Shown one piece after another: positions 24,677-35,807 of a DNA stretch of 64,000 bases. Location: contig CM067551.1 of assembly GCA_034509755.1 (NCBI GenBank), forward strand, positions 18,224,501-18,288,500, in the 5' to 3' direction. How positions within the stretch are numbered: position 1 is the first letter of the stretch; every line of letters starts with the position of its first letter. The position numbers and the translations under genes are program-made. Origin of the DNA: Anisodus tanguticus. Its lineage: Eukaryota > Streptophyta > Magnoliopsida > Solanales > Solanaceae. The notes under the pieces are model-generated. The model was given only the letters and a program-made list of their open reading frames with translations. It ran no database searches and was not told the DNA's origin.

Positions 24677-24840
24677 GGTGAGTGGCCCCTCAAGTTCCCC
24701 TACAATATGCTTGCAGAAACCACAATGATTGTGTTATTTCTGCATGGGGGAGTGGCGTGAATAACCCACTCATCATGTGATTTCATCCTCCCGAAACCCT
24801 TTTTTTCCTGTAACGATTATTGCAGAGTAATAAATATTAT

Positions 24841-24990
24841 TTCATCTTTAATCAGAAGTTTTGAGTCCGAGCTCCTGGATTTGAAATCGCTTGTTAGGTA
24901 GCGCTTTATACCAAATCCCAATGTGGGACTTTCCGATGCAAATCTGAATTTAGTCGGACTCCTATACGAATATCGAACACTGAGTGAGAA
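24841..24990 (-). repeat. Unclassified dispersed repeat, copy 1
   Basis: The minus strand of this segment aligns over about 150 bp with the plus strand at 32338-32488. Shared words include CGGGAAGTCCCGCATTGG-like and CTGATTAAAGAT sequence. It has no coding potential. Similar repeats occur often in solanaceous DNA, but I cannot name the family. The copia element C begins at its edge. Confidence 0.65.
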
Positions 24991-24993
24991 ACT

Positions 24994-25205
24994 TGATAGA
25001 ATATACGTAGTATATTCCTAATATACTGTGTATATTCCCTGATATTATTAGAGATCTTGTATTAGTAAACTGTAATTATGGTAGTGGTCTTGTATTATAA
25101 AAATGTATATTTGATTTCCGTAATTATAGGTTAGGTTTACTATTGTATATCATGTATATAAACCATTTACATTAATGAAAATAATCAAGAGATTATTTTC
25201 TTTCA
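24994..25205 (+). repeat. 5' LTR of copia element C
   Basis: It runs from TGATAGAATATACG to ATTTTCTTTCA, 212 bp, with TG and CA ends. A TATA-box-like TATATAAA lies at 25155-25162, about 50 bp before the LTR end, the likely promoter of the element. Confidence 0.92.
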
Positions 25206-25351
25206 TGGTATCATCAGTCTAGGGCAAACTTTTGCTTCTGCAAAAATATCCACCTTCCGCCGCCCTACTCCTACCAGTGGTCGTCGGCCGCCCTACTCCC
25301 TCCCTTCAAATTTTGTTTTCCACACCCTAATTCTCCTCTTGTTCTGTCATC

Positions 25352-26224
25352 ATGTCTACCACAAAGAACAACTTTCATCATGCCCTTGCAGTCTCCAATA
25401 TCAAGAACAACATCCCTCTCGTTCTTGAGATGGAAAACGTCCAATACGCGACGTGGGCAGAACTATTTAAAATTCACGCAAGGTCTAATAGAATCCTCCA
25501 TCACATCGTCAAACCGGAAAAAGGCAAAGAGAAGTTGCCTACCACCGATGATGAAACAGAGTTGTGGGCAACTCTTGATGCTACGGTACTCCAATGGATT
25601 TATTCCACCACCTCTACGGACCTCTTACAGACTATTATCGAACCCGTCGCCATGGAAATGGAAGCTTGGAATAAGTTGTGTGATATATTCCAAGATAACA
25701 AAAAATCTCGTGTCGTGACCTAGCAGGAATTCTCCCACAAAAATCTGGAGGATTTTCCGAATGCCTCCGCCTATTGTCAACGGCTCAAGGAGTTGTCAGA
25801 TCAACTCAAGAACGTTGGTGCACCCGTCACTAATGATCGTCTCATTCTTCAGATAGTTGGAGGCTTCTCCGAGGCGTATAATGGAGTTGGAACTCTTTTT
25901 CGTCAAAGCAATCCTCTACCATCGTTCTACCAGGCATGTTCCATGCTCACCTTAGAAGAAGAAGGATTGGCTAAAAAAGCGGCTACCGGAGCCAATTCCG
26001 GGATGATGGTGGCCACGTACCACGAAACTAATGACTCTCAATCATTCTCCGAAAATTATGGTCAAAACTGTAATAACGGGGGTGGCAAAAAGGGTAAAAA
26101 TGTGGGGAAAATCACGATGGAGGATGTGGCGGTACCAAGAGTGGTAGCCGCGGTGGCATCAGCGGCGGAAGTGGCAGACGATCAACCGGCGGCAGTGGCG
26201 GTTAGAAGGGGACCGGGCCACTAA
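25352..26224 (+). pseudogene. Copia gag (element C)
   Basis: The start at 25352 gives MSTTKNNFHHALAVSNIKN, then VQYATWAELFKIHARSNRI, matching the copia gag N-terminus seen in elements B and D. A stop codon at 25721-25723 interrupts the frame; homologous sequence resumes at once (FPNASAYCQRLKELSDQLKN) and stays open to 26224, ending in a Gly/Ala/Val-rich tail. The tail that follows to about 26480 is rich in GGCC words and encodes no intact CCHC knuckle that I can find. Confidence 0.88.
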
Positions 26225-26479
26225 ACCCTTGGCAGCAGGCTTGGGCCGCTGGGAAGTGTCCCTGGGCCATTCCTTAGGCCAACAGACAATGGCCTATGTC
26301 GCCCTGCCCCTTTCCTTCTTCTAACTAGGCCAGGCCCACTGGACAAAACATGCAGCAGCAACCTGGGCTGAGAAATAATTCAGCCTGATAACAGGCTGGC
26401 CTGCTTGGGCCTCGGCCTCAGCAGGCCTTCGCTGCTGTGGGCCAACAGCAGTCCCGACTCACACGGACATCGAGGTAGC

Positions 26480-28955
26480 GATGCACACACTTGGATTAAA
26501 TCCTTCGAATACAAATTGGTACATGGACACCGGTGCTACTTCTAACATGATGTCCGCACCAGGCAATCTCTCGTCTTATTCTAAGTTGAGCAAAAATCGT
26601 GGCATAATTATTAGTAATGGTACTACAATTTTAATTCGTTGTTATGGTCACAGTAATATGTCTCCACCGAACCCACCTTTAGCCTTGAAAAATGTCCTTC
26701 ATGCTCCTCACTTAATTAAAAATTTGGTGTCTGTTCGGAAATTTACAACTGATAATTGGGTTTCTGTTGACTTTGACCCTTTTGGATTTTTCTGTGAATG
26801 ATTTCTCGACGGGGATACCTCTAATGAGATGTGATAGTCGTGGCGAGCTCTATCCCATCACCACCTCTACCACCACTACCACTAATCAAGTCATACCGTC
26901 AACGTTTGCCGCTTTAGCACATTCCTTATGCCATTCGCATTTGGGTCATTCGGGAGTGTCTATTCTTTCCTCCCTTAAAAACAGTAAATTTATTGAGTGT
27001 AATAGTACGCGTGGTACTAATGTTTGCCCTTATTTTCCGCTTGGAAAACATGTTAAATTACCGTTTGTTGCCTCCAATTCTAGTACTTTGTTGTCATTTG
27101 ATATTATTCATAGTGATTTGTGGACATCTCCCGTTTTTGAGCTCTTTGAGCCACCGTTATTATGTGTTATTTTTGGATGATTATTCTAATTTTTTGTCGA
27201 CATTTCCTTTATCTAAAAAATCTCAAGTTTATTCCACATTCCTATCATTTAGAGCATTCATCTGTACCCAATTTGAACGGAAAATTAAAAACATTCAATG
27301 TGATAATCGACGGAAATTTGATAATGAACCGTTTAGAGAATTTTGAAAGGTTAATGATATATCTTTTTGGTTTTCTTGTCCACATGCATCCTCACAAAAT
27401 GGGAAAGTTGAGCAAAAAATACGCACAATTAATAATATTGTTCGGACATTACTATCTCATGCTTCATTACCACCTTTATTTTGGCATCATGCATTACAAA
27501 TGACCACTTACCTTCTTAACATACTCCCTAGCAAAGGATTAGCATACCAATCTCCACTCAAAATTCTTTATCACAAAGATCCGTGACTCATCTTAGGGTG
27601 TTTGGGTGTTTATGTTATCCTCTCTTTCCCTCCACTACAATAAACAAAATACAAGCCCGCTCTACCGTTTGTGTATTTTTGGGTTATCCGTCTAATCATT
27701 GTGGTTACAAATATTATGATTTATCCTCTAATAAAATCATCATTAGTCGCTATGTCATTTTTTGTGAAACCCAATTTTTGTTTGCTAAGTTGAATGATTC
27801 CATGTCTAATTCTTATAATTTTCTGGATGATGGCCCCTTACCGTATGTGGTCCACCATTTGGTCTGGCCCATGTCTCGCGATTTGGACCAGCAGACATCG
27901 GCAAGCCCAATGCCTACTGGCCCAGACCCTTCCCGTGATCAATTTCAGCCAGCAGGCCCACTGCCTGCTCGCTCATTTTCCTCATTCGTTGAGTCCCAGC
28001 CAGCAAGTCAACTGCCTGTTGGCCCAGTTTTTGTCACCCAGCATTTTCGGCCAGCAGGCAGCCCGTGACCCGCCTCTCGGTCAAGTCAGTTCCAACGTCG
28101 ATACACCAACCCAGGTCCAACCGACTTCTATTCCGAGTCAAGGACCCGTTACTCATAGCTAATGGGGTATCTTTAGACCAAAACAATATTTTAATCTCAA
28201 CTCTAATGTCACTAAATCACCCCTATCACGTAACCAAGTGTCTGCCCTTCGTGACCCGAATTGAAAAATGGTCATGGATGATGAATATAATGCTCTTATT
28301 GAAAATAAGACGTGGGGAGCTGGTGCCCTGTCCGCCTGGTATTAATGTGATTCGTTCTATGTGGATTTTTACTCATAAGGAAAAATCTATTGGTTGTTTT
28401 GAGAGGCATAAGGCCAGTTTTGTATGTGATGGAAAAACTCAACAGGTTGGCATACATTGTGGTGAGACATATAGTCCGGTGGTCAAGCCGGCAACAATTC
28501 GCACTGTTCTCAGTCTGACTCTCTAAAAACATGGCTCATTCATCAGCTGGACGTGAAAAATACGTTCTTACACGGTGATCTTAATGAGACTGTATACATA
28601 CATCAGTCATTGGGTTTCAGGGACCCCGATCATCCTAATCACGTATGCTTGCTGAAAAAGTCATTGTATATGAATTTGCTAAACTACGCAAAACTATCAT
28701 ATCTCTTCGCAACTTCGAATTTGCTATGAAAGACTTGGGGCTTTTGAGTTATTTTTTTGGTATAGCTGTAATTCGTCACATGTGGTCTATTTCTATTCTA
28801 GATGAAGTATGCAGTTGAGATTATTGAACGGGTGGGCATGTCATCTTGTAAATCATCTCCTACTCCGGTTGACACCAAACCAAAGCTGAGTGTTAATTCT
28901 AGCACACCCTACGAGGATCCATCTCACTATCGCAGTCTTGCAGGAGCACTTTAGT
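26480..28955 (+). pseudogene. Copia protease, integrase and RT 5' part (element C)
   Basis: From 26481 the frame contains WYMDTGATSNMMS (protease active site), then LKNVLHAPHLIKNLVSVRKF. A frameshift near 26800 leads into the pre-integrase zinc region (CHSHLGHSG and the C-x-x-C area near 27027) and the integrase core, which is split by shifts at 27130-27600. The integrase end is open at 27583-28068 with STVCVFLGYPSNHCGYKYYDL. A Gln/Pro/Ala-rich spacer with repeated CAGCCAGCAGGCCC-like words follows, then RT motifs GETYSPVVKPATIRTVLSL and NTFLHGDLNETVYIHQS. After KKSLY the next recognisable piece is LLSYFFGIAV, so the RT core including the YVDD box is deleted. Confidence 0.88.
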
Positions 28956-29760
28956 TAGGGGTGGGCGTATATCGGTTTATATCGGTTTTGTATCCAAAAA
29001 ATATGAACCAAATAAAAATCATTTTTTTAAAAAAAATGATATGTTCGGTTTATATCGCCGAACGTATCGGATTATATCAGTTTTTTTTAGTGGGCCGGGT
29101 CGGGTCGAGGAATTTTTTATTTTTAAAAAAAAATTGAATTTCCAAAACTGAAATTGGCATTCATCCCTAAATTACCACGAAATTTCGACGTTGAAATGTA
29201 TTGTATATCGTGAGATCTTGACTAAAGAAAAAGAAAATTAGAAACCGATTTGGGGAAAAACACAAATTGATTGGGAAAATGGACGTTTTTGTAAAAATTG
29301 GCTGTGCCAAACCGCCTTATGGCTGTTTGACCGGCCCAGTCTCAAAAAATACGTAAAATCAAAAAGAAAATCGGGTAAAACGGACATTCGAGCGCAGAGT
29401 TATGACCATTTAATGTTTCACCAATTTACAACTACTTTCTCTCCCTACATTTTATGTCAATGCTTCCGTGATATGTTAATCAAGTTCATGCCGCATTCGA
29501 CTTCCATAAAAGCTTCATAGATTGGCTTCAATGGCTATGATTCAAGAGATAGTAGTAGCCTAAAATAAAAAATAAGAATAATTATATATTTAATTCAGTT
29601 TTTTCGGTTCGGTTCATATCCAAAATTTAAAAACCGAGCCGAATCACTAAATCCTGATTCAGTTTGATTTTTTAAAAAAATGTTTTTTTTTTTTTAAAAA
29701 CGAATCGAATTTCAGTTCGGTTCAATTTTTTCGGTTCTCAGGGTTTTTTTCCCACCCCTA
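28956..29760 (+). mobile_element. Non-autonomous hAT-type element, 805 bp (CGGTTCGG family, copy 1)
   Basis: It begins TAGGGGTGGGCGTATATCGG and ends TTTTTCCCACCCCTA, giving an inverted repeat of about 10 bp. It interrupts the copia frame exactly between the codons for LAGAL and QYL-type sequence. The flanks ACTTTAGT (28948-28955) and TCTTCAGT (29761-29768) agree at six of eight positions, as expected for an aged 8-bp duplication. Both ends repeat CGGTTCGG and ATATCGG words. It has no coding capacity. A second copy in the other orientation is the outer element at 57725-62055. Confidence 0.88.
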
Positions 29761-29768
29761 TCTTCAGT

Positions 29769-30413
29769 AGCTTATGTTCACGAGGCCCGATATTACTTAT
29801 GCAGTGCAGCATGTGTGTTTATTTATGCATGATCCGAGGGAAGAACATATGCACACTCTTAAACGCATTGTGTGTTACATTCAAGCAACTCTTGATTATG
29901 GTTTACACTTATATCCATCATCTGTATCTACTCTATGTCTTATACTGATATTGATTGGGGTGGATGTCTAGATACCATACGCTAGACATCTGGTTATTGT
30001 ATATTTCTTGGTGATAACTTGATCTCTTGGTCAGCTAAACGTCAGGCTACTTTATTGCATTCCAATGCGAAGGCCGAGTATCGAGGGGTAGCCAATGTGG
30101 TGTTTGAGTCCTGTTGGCTGCGTAACCTCTTCTTAGAACTTCACTTTCCTATTCAGAAAGCTACATTGGTCTACTGCGATAGTGTTAGTGCTATATATCT
30201 CCTTGGGAGTCCTGTCCAACATCAGCGCACTAAACATATCGAGATGGATATTCACTTTGTTTGCCAAAAGGTAGCTCCTGGACAAGTACGTGTCTTGCAT
30301 ATCCCTTCACGGTACCAAATTACTGACATCTTTACTAAGGGTCCTTAGTTCTGTTTGAAGATTTTAGGGACAATCTCAGTGTACGACAACCGCCCGCTAT
30401 GACTACGGGGGTG
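29769..30413 (+). pseudogene. Copia RT C-terminus and RNase H (element C)
   Basis: After the insertion the frame resumes with MFTRPDITYAVQHVCLFMH. RNase H boxes are WSAKRQATLLHSNAKAEYRG, where the usual S-S-A-E-A-E is changed to S-N-A-K-A-E, and VYCDSVSA, where the usual CDN is CDS. It ends in KHIEMDIHFVCQKV and DIFTKGP with a stop at 30346. Shifts are present near 29940-30000. Confidence 0.88.
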
Positions 30414-30620
30414 TAATAGAATATACATAGTATATTCCTAAAATACTACGTATATTCCCTGATATTATTAGAGATCTTATACATATGTAATTATGGTAGT
30501 AGTTTTGTATTAGAAAAATGTATATTTGATTTCCGTAATTATAGGCTAGATTTACTATTGTATATCATGTATATAAACCCTTTACATTAATGAAAATAAT
30601 CAAAGAATTATTCTCTTTCA
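30414..30620 (+). repeat. 3' LTR of copia element C
   Basis: It starts TAATAGAATATACA, where the canonical TG has become TA, and ends TCTCTTTCA. It aligns throughout with the 5' copy and is followed by the AAACT duplication. Confidence 0.9.
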
Positions 30621-30825
30621 AAACTAAGAAAAGAAAAACCTTTTTCTCTCGTGCATTGAAAATAAATTAATAAAAGAAAAATGAGTGATAAGTTCCTTCG
30701 AGCCCCAAGGGAATTTTACTTTAAAGAAAGCCATCGCGTTTTAGTTATTGCATAACAAGTATCTATATATAGCAAACTTATATATAGCAAACTATCATAC
30801 TTAACATCTTGTAAATAATTATAAG

Positions 30826-31072
30826 TCCTCCGGGCATAGCCGGATAGAAAATGATGAGAACTTAAAATTCAGTTGGAGGCCTGCAGCGTGGGTTCGAATC
30901 CTGGTGGGAGCAATTTGCTCTCTTCTGGGATAGGACCTTGTAGGTAATATCAGTTGCTCTATTCTCAAATCCTGGTGGAAGCAATTTGCTCTCTTTTGGT
31001 GTAGGACCTTGTAGGTGATATCAGTTGCTCAATTCTCAAATCCTGGTCGGGAAGCTGGATATCAAAAAAATA
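30826..31072 (+). mobile_element. tRNA-derived SINE copy 2 with internal duplication
   Basis: It shares head and body with the SINE at 24421: an A-box-like CATAGCCGGATAG, the B-box GGGTTCGAATCC at 30890-30901 and the end GGAAGCTGGATATC with an A-run. The body contains two 71-bp tandem units at 30902-30972 and 30973-31043. AAATAATTAT occurs just before the head and just after the tail and is a candidate duplication. Confidence 0.75.
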
Positions 31073-31698
31073 ATTATTATTATATGACAAATGGAATGGG
31101 GAAAGAAAAAGATCAAGGGAACCATGGAAATTGAACTATTTTGTACCATTAAACTATTAAGTTTTGTTGGTTACAAGACTAACATATTAAGTCTATAAAT
31201 GATTTACGTGTCATTAAAGTTATAAAATTACATCTCATGAAAGTAAACAAACTTCACTAATTAAAAATACTAGTAACTTTTTAGTATTTCGTTTCAACTT
31301 TTTATTTATGAGGTTCGAAAGATACACATTTCAAAACATATTTATTCTTTTTTTAATGGGATGTGAATAAAAAAATTCAACAAACATTTTATCTTCTTTT
31401 TCTAAAATTTATAAGAATATATACAAAAAAACTTTTATTTATAATTTTAATTTATTTTTAAATAATTGTATTTTAATATATTTAGTTACATATATACCTC
31501 ATAGGGAATATAAGTTTAAGATTTTCCTAGAATAGTGGATGTAAGCTAAGTATCTGTTTTTTAAAATTCTGTATCCGAAACTGAATCATATTACTACAAG
31601 ACCTTTTAGTGTAATTAACCCTAGTTTAAATTTGAAATGGAGCATTAGCACATCTACAAACCCTAAGATTTAGGTAGGCCTCTTAAACTTTAAGACTC
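31073..31698. other. AT-rich stretch without genes
   Basis: Nothing recognisable was found; composition is very AT-rich with poly-T tracts. Confidence 0.6.
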
Positions 31699-31716
31699 AA
31701 GAGATGTTCTTGCATT

Positions 31717-31968
31717 GCCCCCAGGAGCATAAGCGAGTTGGTAAGTGGCAAGGTGATTGGGGTACAATCACTTCCACGTCGCGGGTTCGAATCCGTGTGG
31801 TGACAGTCTTTGCTGAAATATTGCAAGAGTTGTTACTGGGTTCGTGTCCCGTTGGTCCTCTCCCTTATAGTCCTGCCACTCGCGCATATCCCTCAATTTA
31901 TATCCCACCTGGCCAAGGGGCCTCTGGTACAGGTGGGGGGTTTCGCCTTCGGGACTTTTCCCTTCACA
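31717..31968 (+). mobile_element. tRNA-derived SINE, second family, with 18-bp duplication
   Basis: An A-box-like AAGCGAGTTGGTAAGTGGC (about 31731-31749) and a B-box GGGTTCGAATCC (31782-31793) mark the tRNA-like head. The body ends GGGACTTTTCCCTTCACA. The flanks at 31699-31716 and 31969-31986 are identical 18-bp direct repeats starting AAGAGATG and ending TTGCATT, a textbook target-site duplication of LINE-mobilised SINEs. Confidence 0.88.
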
Positions 31969-31986
31969 AAGAGATGTTCTTGCATT

Positions 31987-32337
31987 TTGTCAAATTTTTG
32001 GGTGACTTATGTGAAGTTATAGAATTTTGGAAGCCATATGTGAAATTATACAAGAAAATCGGCAAGATCTTTTAACACCATCATTCAAGCGTGCACGATT
32101 TGCCTCTGATGGGCTTCTGCCAAAGCCCTTATTTTTCTCATAATAATATATAGTAGTAGTCTTTTATATAGATTATTTTTCTTATAAAAACCATAGACTA
32201 TACGACCATTACACCGGAGAAAGCGGTTTGGTCTCTTTTAAGCTTTCTCTTGGATCCATGCATGGGAATTGGGAAGAGAATCCTTTTGCTTTGGTAAAAA
32301 GGCAAAAAATAAAAGCCATTACCGATTTTTATTTTTA
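31987..32337. other. Short intergenic stretch without genes
   Basis: No coding motif or repeat structure was recognised. Confidence 0.55.
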
Positions 32338-32488
32338 TTTTTCACCTGATATCCGATACCCGTATTGGAGTTCAAATTAAATTCGGATTCACGTCGGGAA
32401 GTCCCGCATTGGTAGATAACGTGCTCCTAACAAAGATAACTCCGTACCTAGAGAGTTCAAAATCGAGACCTCTGATTAAAGATAAAGT
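32338..32488 (+). repeat. Unclassified dispersed repeat, copy 2
   Basis: This aligns with the minus strand of 24841-24990. The two copies sit in inverted orientation on either side of element C and the SINEs. Confidence 0.65.
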
Positions 32489-34396
32489 ACTTATCACTCC
32501 ACCACATCATTTGTTAGTAAAGCCATTACTTATAAAAACATTACAACATGATTCTCCATGCTATAGAATATTACAATTATTAATGAATAGATGAACAGAG
32601 TAAACGTATGAGATGCGCAATCTAAGCTTTGAAGCATCAACAATTAAATAGTAAAAGAAAAAAGGAACGTTGTTCAAAGGCATTTCGAAGCTATCAAAAA
32701 CTTAAAAGCTGTTTGTTGGCTTCTTCACATTACCCCATCAGTACTCTTTTTTAGTATCTCGTCGCGTTTTGCATATTTTCAATGTCATGGTTTGAATAAA
32801 TAGTTACAACTTGACCTTCTAATCCATTCTTAGTTACGCAAAAAATACGAGTCTTTCTCTATAGAATCCGATGAAGTGACAGTGCTAGTTGAGACTGATA
32901 AGTACGATTGACTAGTCTATGCATCTCATAGCCCCATTGCGGATCCAAGTAATTTTGAGTATCTTGAGTTACTTGAGCTAATCTTTTGCATTTGTTCAAT
33001 ATGTTCAAAAGTTAATATATATATACATAAACACAAAAAATTTATTCTATATATACAATGTAATTTTTTGGCCTCACTATAACCTAAATCCGCCCTTGCC
33101 TTAATTATGAATGTATTAAATTCTGCATAATTAATACCATGTTTAATAGCATATTTTTGGTATATATAGAATTCAACACACTTTATATGAAATTTGGTTT
33201 GCAATATAGAAATCTGCATAACTAATACATGTATAAATTATGAGGAAATCTATGTATTATCTTATGCAGTATAGAAGATGAAATAACTAATACTACATAA
33301 ACAAATAAACCATGCATAACTAATCTCTGCATAAAATAATATATAAATTTTTTCATAACTAATTCATATATTACAAATTATCGTTTTGTAATCTATTTCA
33401 TTTGCTATTTTAATGAGTTTTTCTCTTATGATAATGATATAAATAATATATACATGATCAGTTTACCTATAAAATAATTATATATATATTATAATGATAA
33501 ATATTAATAAATTGATAACTTGATAACAATAATATATAATAATATGAAAGGTGTTCAATACACTAAGTTCTTATTATGCTTAAGGTTCGAGAAAGAATGA
33601 ATCATATATTAAATTTTACCACGCAAAAGGCTTAAACTATACAAATAGTATATATAACTTAAATACTATATTTTAAATTTTAACTATTGTACAAGGAAGT
33701 GTCTTGCGACGTACAACAACAATTATTGTACTTTCGAAAAAATACAGTGTCCTTGACTCCTCGCTATACTGGTTGTTTTCCGCTTTTATAAAAAGGAAAA
33801 CTACTAAAGACATTATTTGCCATAAAAACCTACAAGAGTACAATTCCCCTTCACAAAGAAAACATACTTGAAGTGAGTAAATATCTTATTTAGAAGTTTA
33901 AGTTATCAGAAAAAATATACTTTTAAAATTATTTAATTATATCTTTAACTACTTTTTACGTGCGGATTTAATTATTTCTTACAAATCAAGCACGTGTAAA
34001 TTATTTTTATTAATTGATGATAGTGAGACTCAAATCTAAAATTTATATCTATTCTATTACCATGTTAAATATGTGACAATCTTACTAAAAGTTTAAGTTG
34101 TTAGATGGAATATACTTTTTTAAGTACTACTTAATATAATGTCTTCAACAAAACGCAATACAAGCAATGCTCATTTCTCTGTCTTTCAATTCCTTTTCAC
34201 AAAATCTAACTACCTTCTTCAATAGCGACCATCATCCACTAGAAAAATGAATAAAAATAAATAAATAAAAAGTAACCAAAAAGTCAATAGGCGAAGAAAC
34301 GAGCAACAAGAGAGCAAATGTCCTTAAAAGAAAATAATGAAAGATGCTAAAAAATACATACAGCCATCTAAAAGCTAACGCAAAATACTAAAAAAA
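32489..34396. other. AT-rich intergenic stretch with a possible MITE remnant
   Basis: No gene is supported. At about 33120-33365 the word TGCATAACTAAT or a close variant appears at least four times (near 33127, 33215, 33313 and 33352) in AT-rich sequence, which suggests a MITE remnant; ends could not be fixed. Confidence 0.45.
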
Positions 34397-34416
34397 AGAG
34401 CAAATGTCCTTAAAAG

Positions 34417-34748
34417 AGGAGTTCCACATCGGATATTGAATAGAAATATGGACTCGTTATATAGATTTGGATAATTCTCACCTTACAAGATAGCTTTTGG
34501 GATTGAGTTAGGCTCAATGTCCATTCTTTACATGGTATCAGAGTCATACACATTCCAATTCTTTGTTCACCATGTTGGGTCCCCAAATTATATTATCCAC
34601 GATCCAGTTAACAAGATCTGGGCGTGCGGGGAGTGTTAAGAGTCTCATATCGGATATGAAATGGTAACATGGACTCCTTATATGAACTTGGACAATCACC
34701 CCCCTACAAACTAGCTTTTGAGGTTGAATTAGAACCAAAATTCTTATC
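34417..34748 (+). mobile_element. TRIM (terminal-repeat retrotransposon in miniature), element 1
   Basis: Two related repeats of about 115 bp, at about 34417-34532 and 34634-34748, share CATCGGATAT, TATATGAACTTGG-like and TAGCTTTTGAGGTTGA-like sequence. The first ends CTTTACA and is followed by a primer site TGGTATCAGAG at 34533; the second is preceded by a purine tract GTGCGGGGAG. There is no coding capacity in the 100-bp interior. TAAAAG occurs on both outer sides (34411-34416 and 34749-34754), possibly the target duplication, but the left end is eroded. Confidence 0.75.
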
Positions 34749-34754
34749 TAAAAG

Positions 34755-35168
34755 TAGAAATTCCGTCAACTAAAACGAAAATATTTTGAAATAAGCGACT
34801 GGATTGTTATGTGGGTAATTGGGATGCTTTTATTCTTTTTTTTTTCTTTACGTTTTTGTATTAATTAGAAGTAATTGAGTAAATTTCATAAATGGTTATA
34901 TGATAATGATTTTCTTTCACGCAGTTATGTTTTCTTTCAAAACAATTATAAAATTTTCACTTTGTTAACACAAAAGTCACAAATTCCGGAAAATCACCAC
35001 CCTATGATTGATAATTAAAAAGGCTCTTCTCAATTTATTGCTCCATCAGGTTCAAAAAAAGTGTTCATTTAGCCTTTAACACACTCCTTAAGAAAATACA
35101 AACTCTGAAAAAAATTAGTATTTTGATTAAATTAACTACACTTAATTGAACACTACCTAATTAATATG
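34755..35168. other. AT-rich stretch without genes
   Basis: No recognised feature. Confidence 0.55.
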
Positions 35169-35426
35169 CTTCCTCCGTTCACTTTTACTTGTTATGTTTT
35201 GCTTCACGAGAGTCATATTTTACTAATCTTTTGGACCTAAATTGAATTAGAATAATTAAATATTTCAAATTTAAATTTTAGATGTTTGAAAACTATACGA
35301 AAATTATAAATTGCAATCCTTCTCATATTACTATCATGGAAAAATATATTTTAAAATGTAGATCAAAGTTCATGCAGTTTGTTTCTAGATAAGCGAAACA
35401 TGATAAGTAAAAATGAATGGAGAGAG
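35169..35426. mobile_element. Stowaway-like (Tc1/mariner) MITE
   Basis: The left end CTTCCTCCGTTCACTTTTAC and the right end read on the other strand, CTCTCTCCATTCATTTTTAC, form an inverted repeat of about 35 bp continuing into TTGTTATGTTTTGCTT-like sequence. A TA follows the right end. There is no coding capacity. The length of 258 bp fits the class. Confidence 0.72.
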
Positions 35427-35644
35427 TAATTTCTTGATTACATAAAACGTATTTATCTAAATAGGGATAAATTTGGAAGAGAATAATTAATTATTTTTCG
35501 ATTATATAAGTAAACACTTATTTTGAACCAAAATAAAAAAGTAAAGTAGATAGCTAATATGAACCGGAGGAGTAATGCACATAGTAGTTGTTAAGCTTAA
35601 TTTTATACACTAATAATGTAAAAAAAAAACCCACTATCATATAA

Positions 35645-35712
35645 GTTATGTACGATTGCTTAGAAACATTGGAGTGACAGGATTTAGATGTTTCTAAGCA
35701 ATCGTACATAAC
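35645..35712. repeat. Perfect 25-bp inverted repeat with 18-nt loop
   Basis: The arms at 35645-35669 and 35688-35712 are exact complements, sharing the core TGTACGATTGCTTAGAAAC. The stem can be extended outwards by about six more pairs past a small bulge. It lies 95 bp before the gypsy LTR start. It could be a tiny fold-back element or a hairpin RNA locus; nothing else supports transcription. Confidence 0.9.
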
Positions 35713-35807
35713 AATATGATTTGTAATTTAAAAAATTAGGCAGATCTATGATAAATTAGGACATATTGATGGCTTTAAGTTGTCACATATTACATTATCA
35801 TTAGTAT

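Larger units (their letters stand above)
24994..30620 (+). mobile_element. Complete but decayed copia retrotransposon (element C)
   Basis: LTRs at 24994-25205 and 30414-30620 flank gag, protease, integrase, RT and RNase H remnants in copia order. A perfect 5-bp duplication AAACT is present at 24989-24993 and 30621-30625. The primer site TGGTATCATCAG follows the 5' LTR at 25206 and a purine tract CTACGGGGGTG precedes the 3' LTR. An 805-bp hAT-type element is inserted in the RT region at 28956-29760. The two LTRs differ at about 17 positions plus a short indel, so the insertion is old. Confidence 0.93.

Noticed and set aside
31704..32075. Plus-strand frame of 123 codons
   Set aside because: It lies mainly in a tRNA-derived SINE with an 18-bp target duplication and is not a gene.
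33120..33365. A complete MITE with TGCATAACTAAT ends
   Set aside because: The word repeats, but paired inverted ends and a duplication could not be fixed, so it is only mentioned as a possible remnant.
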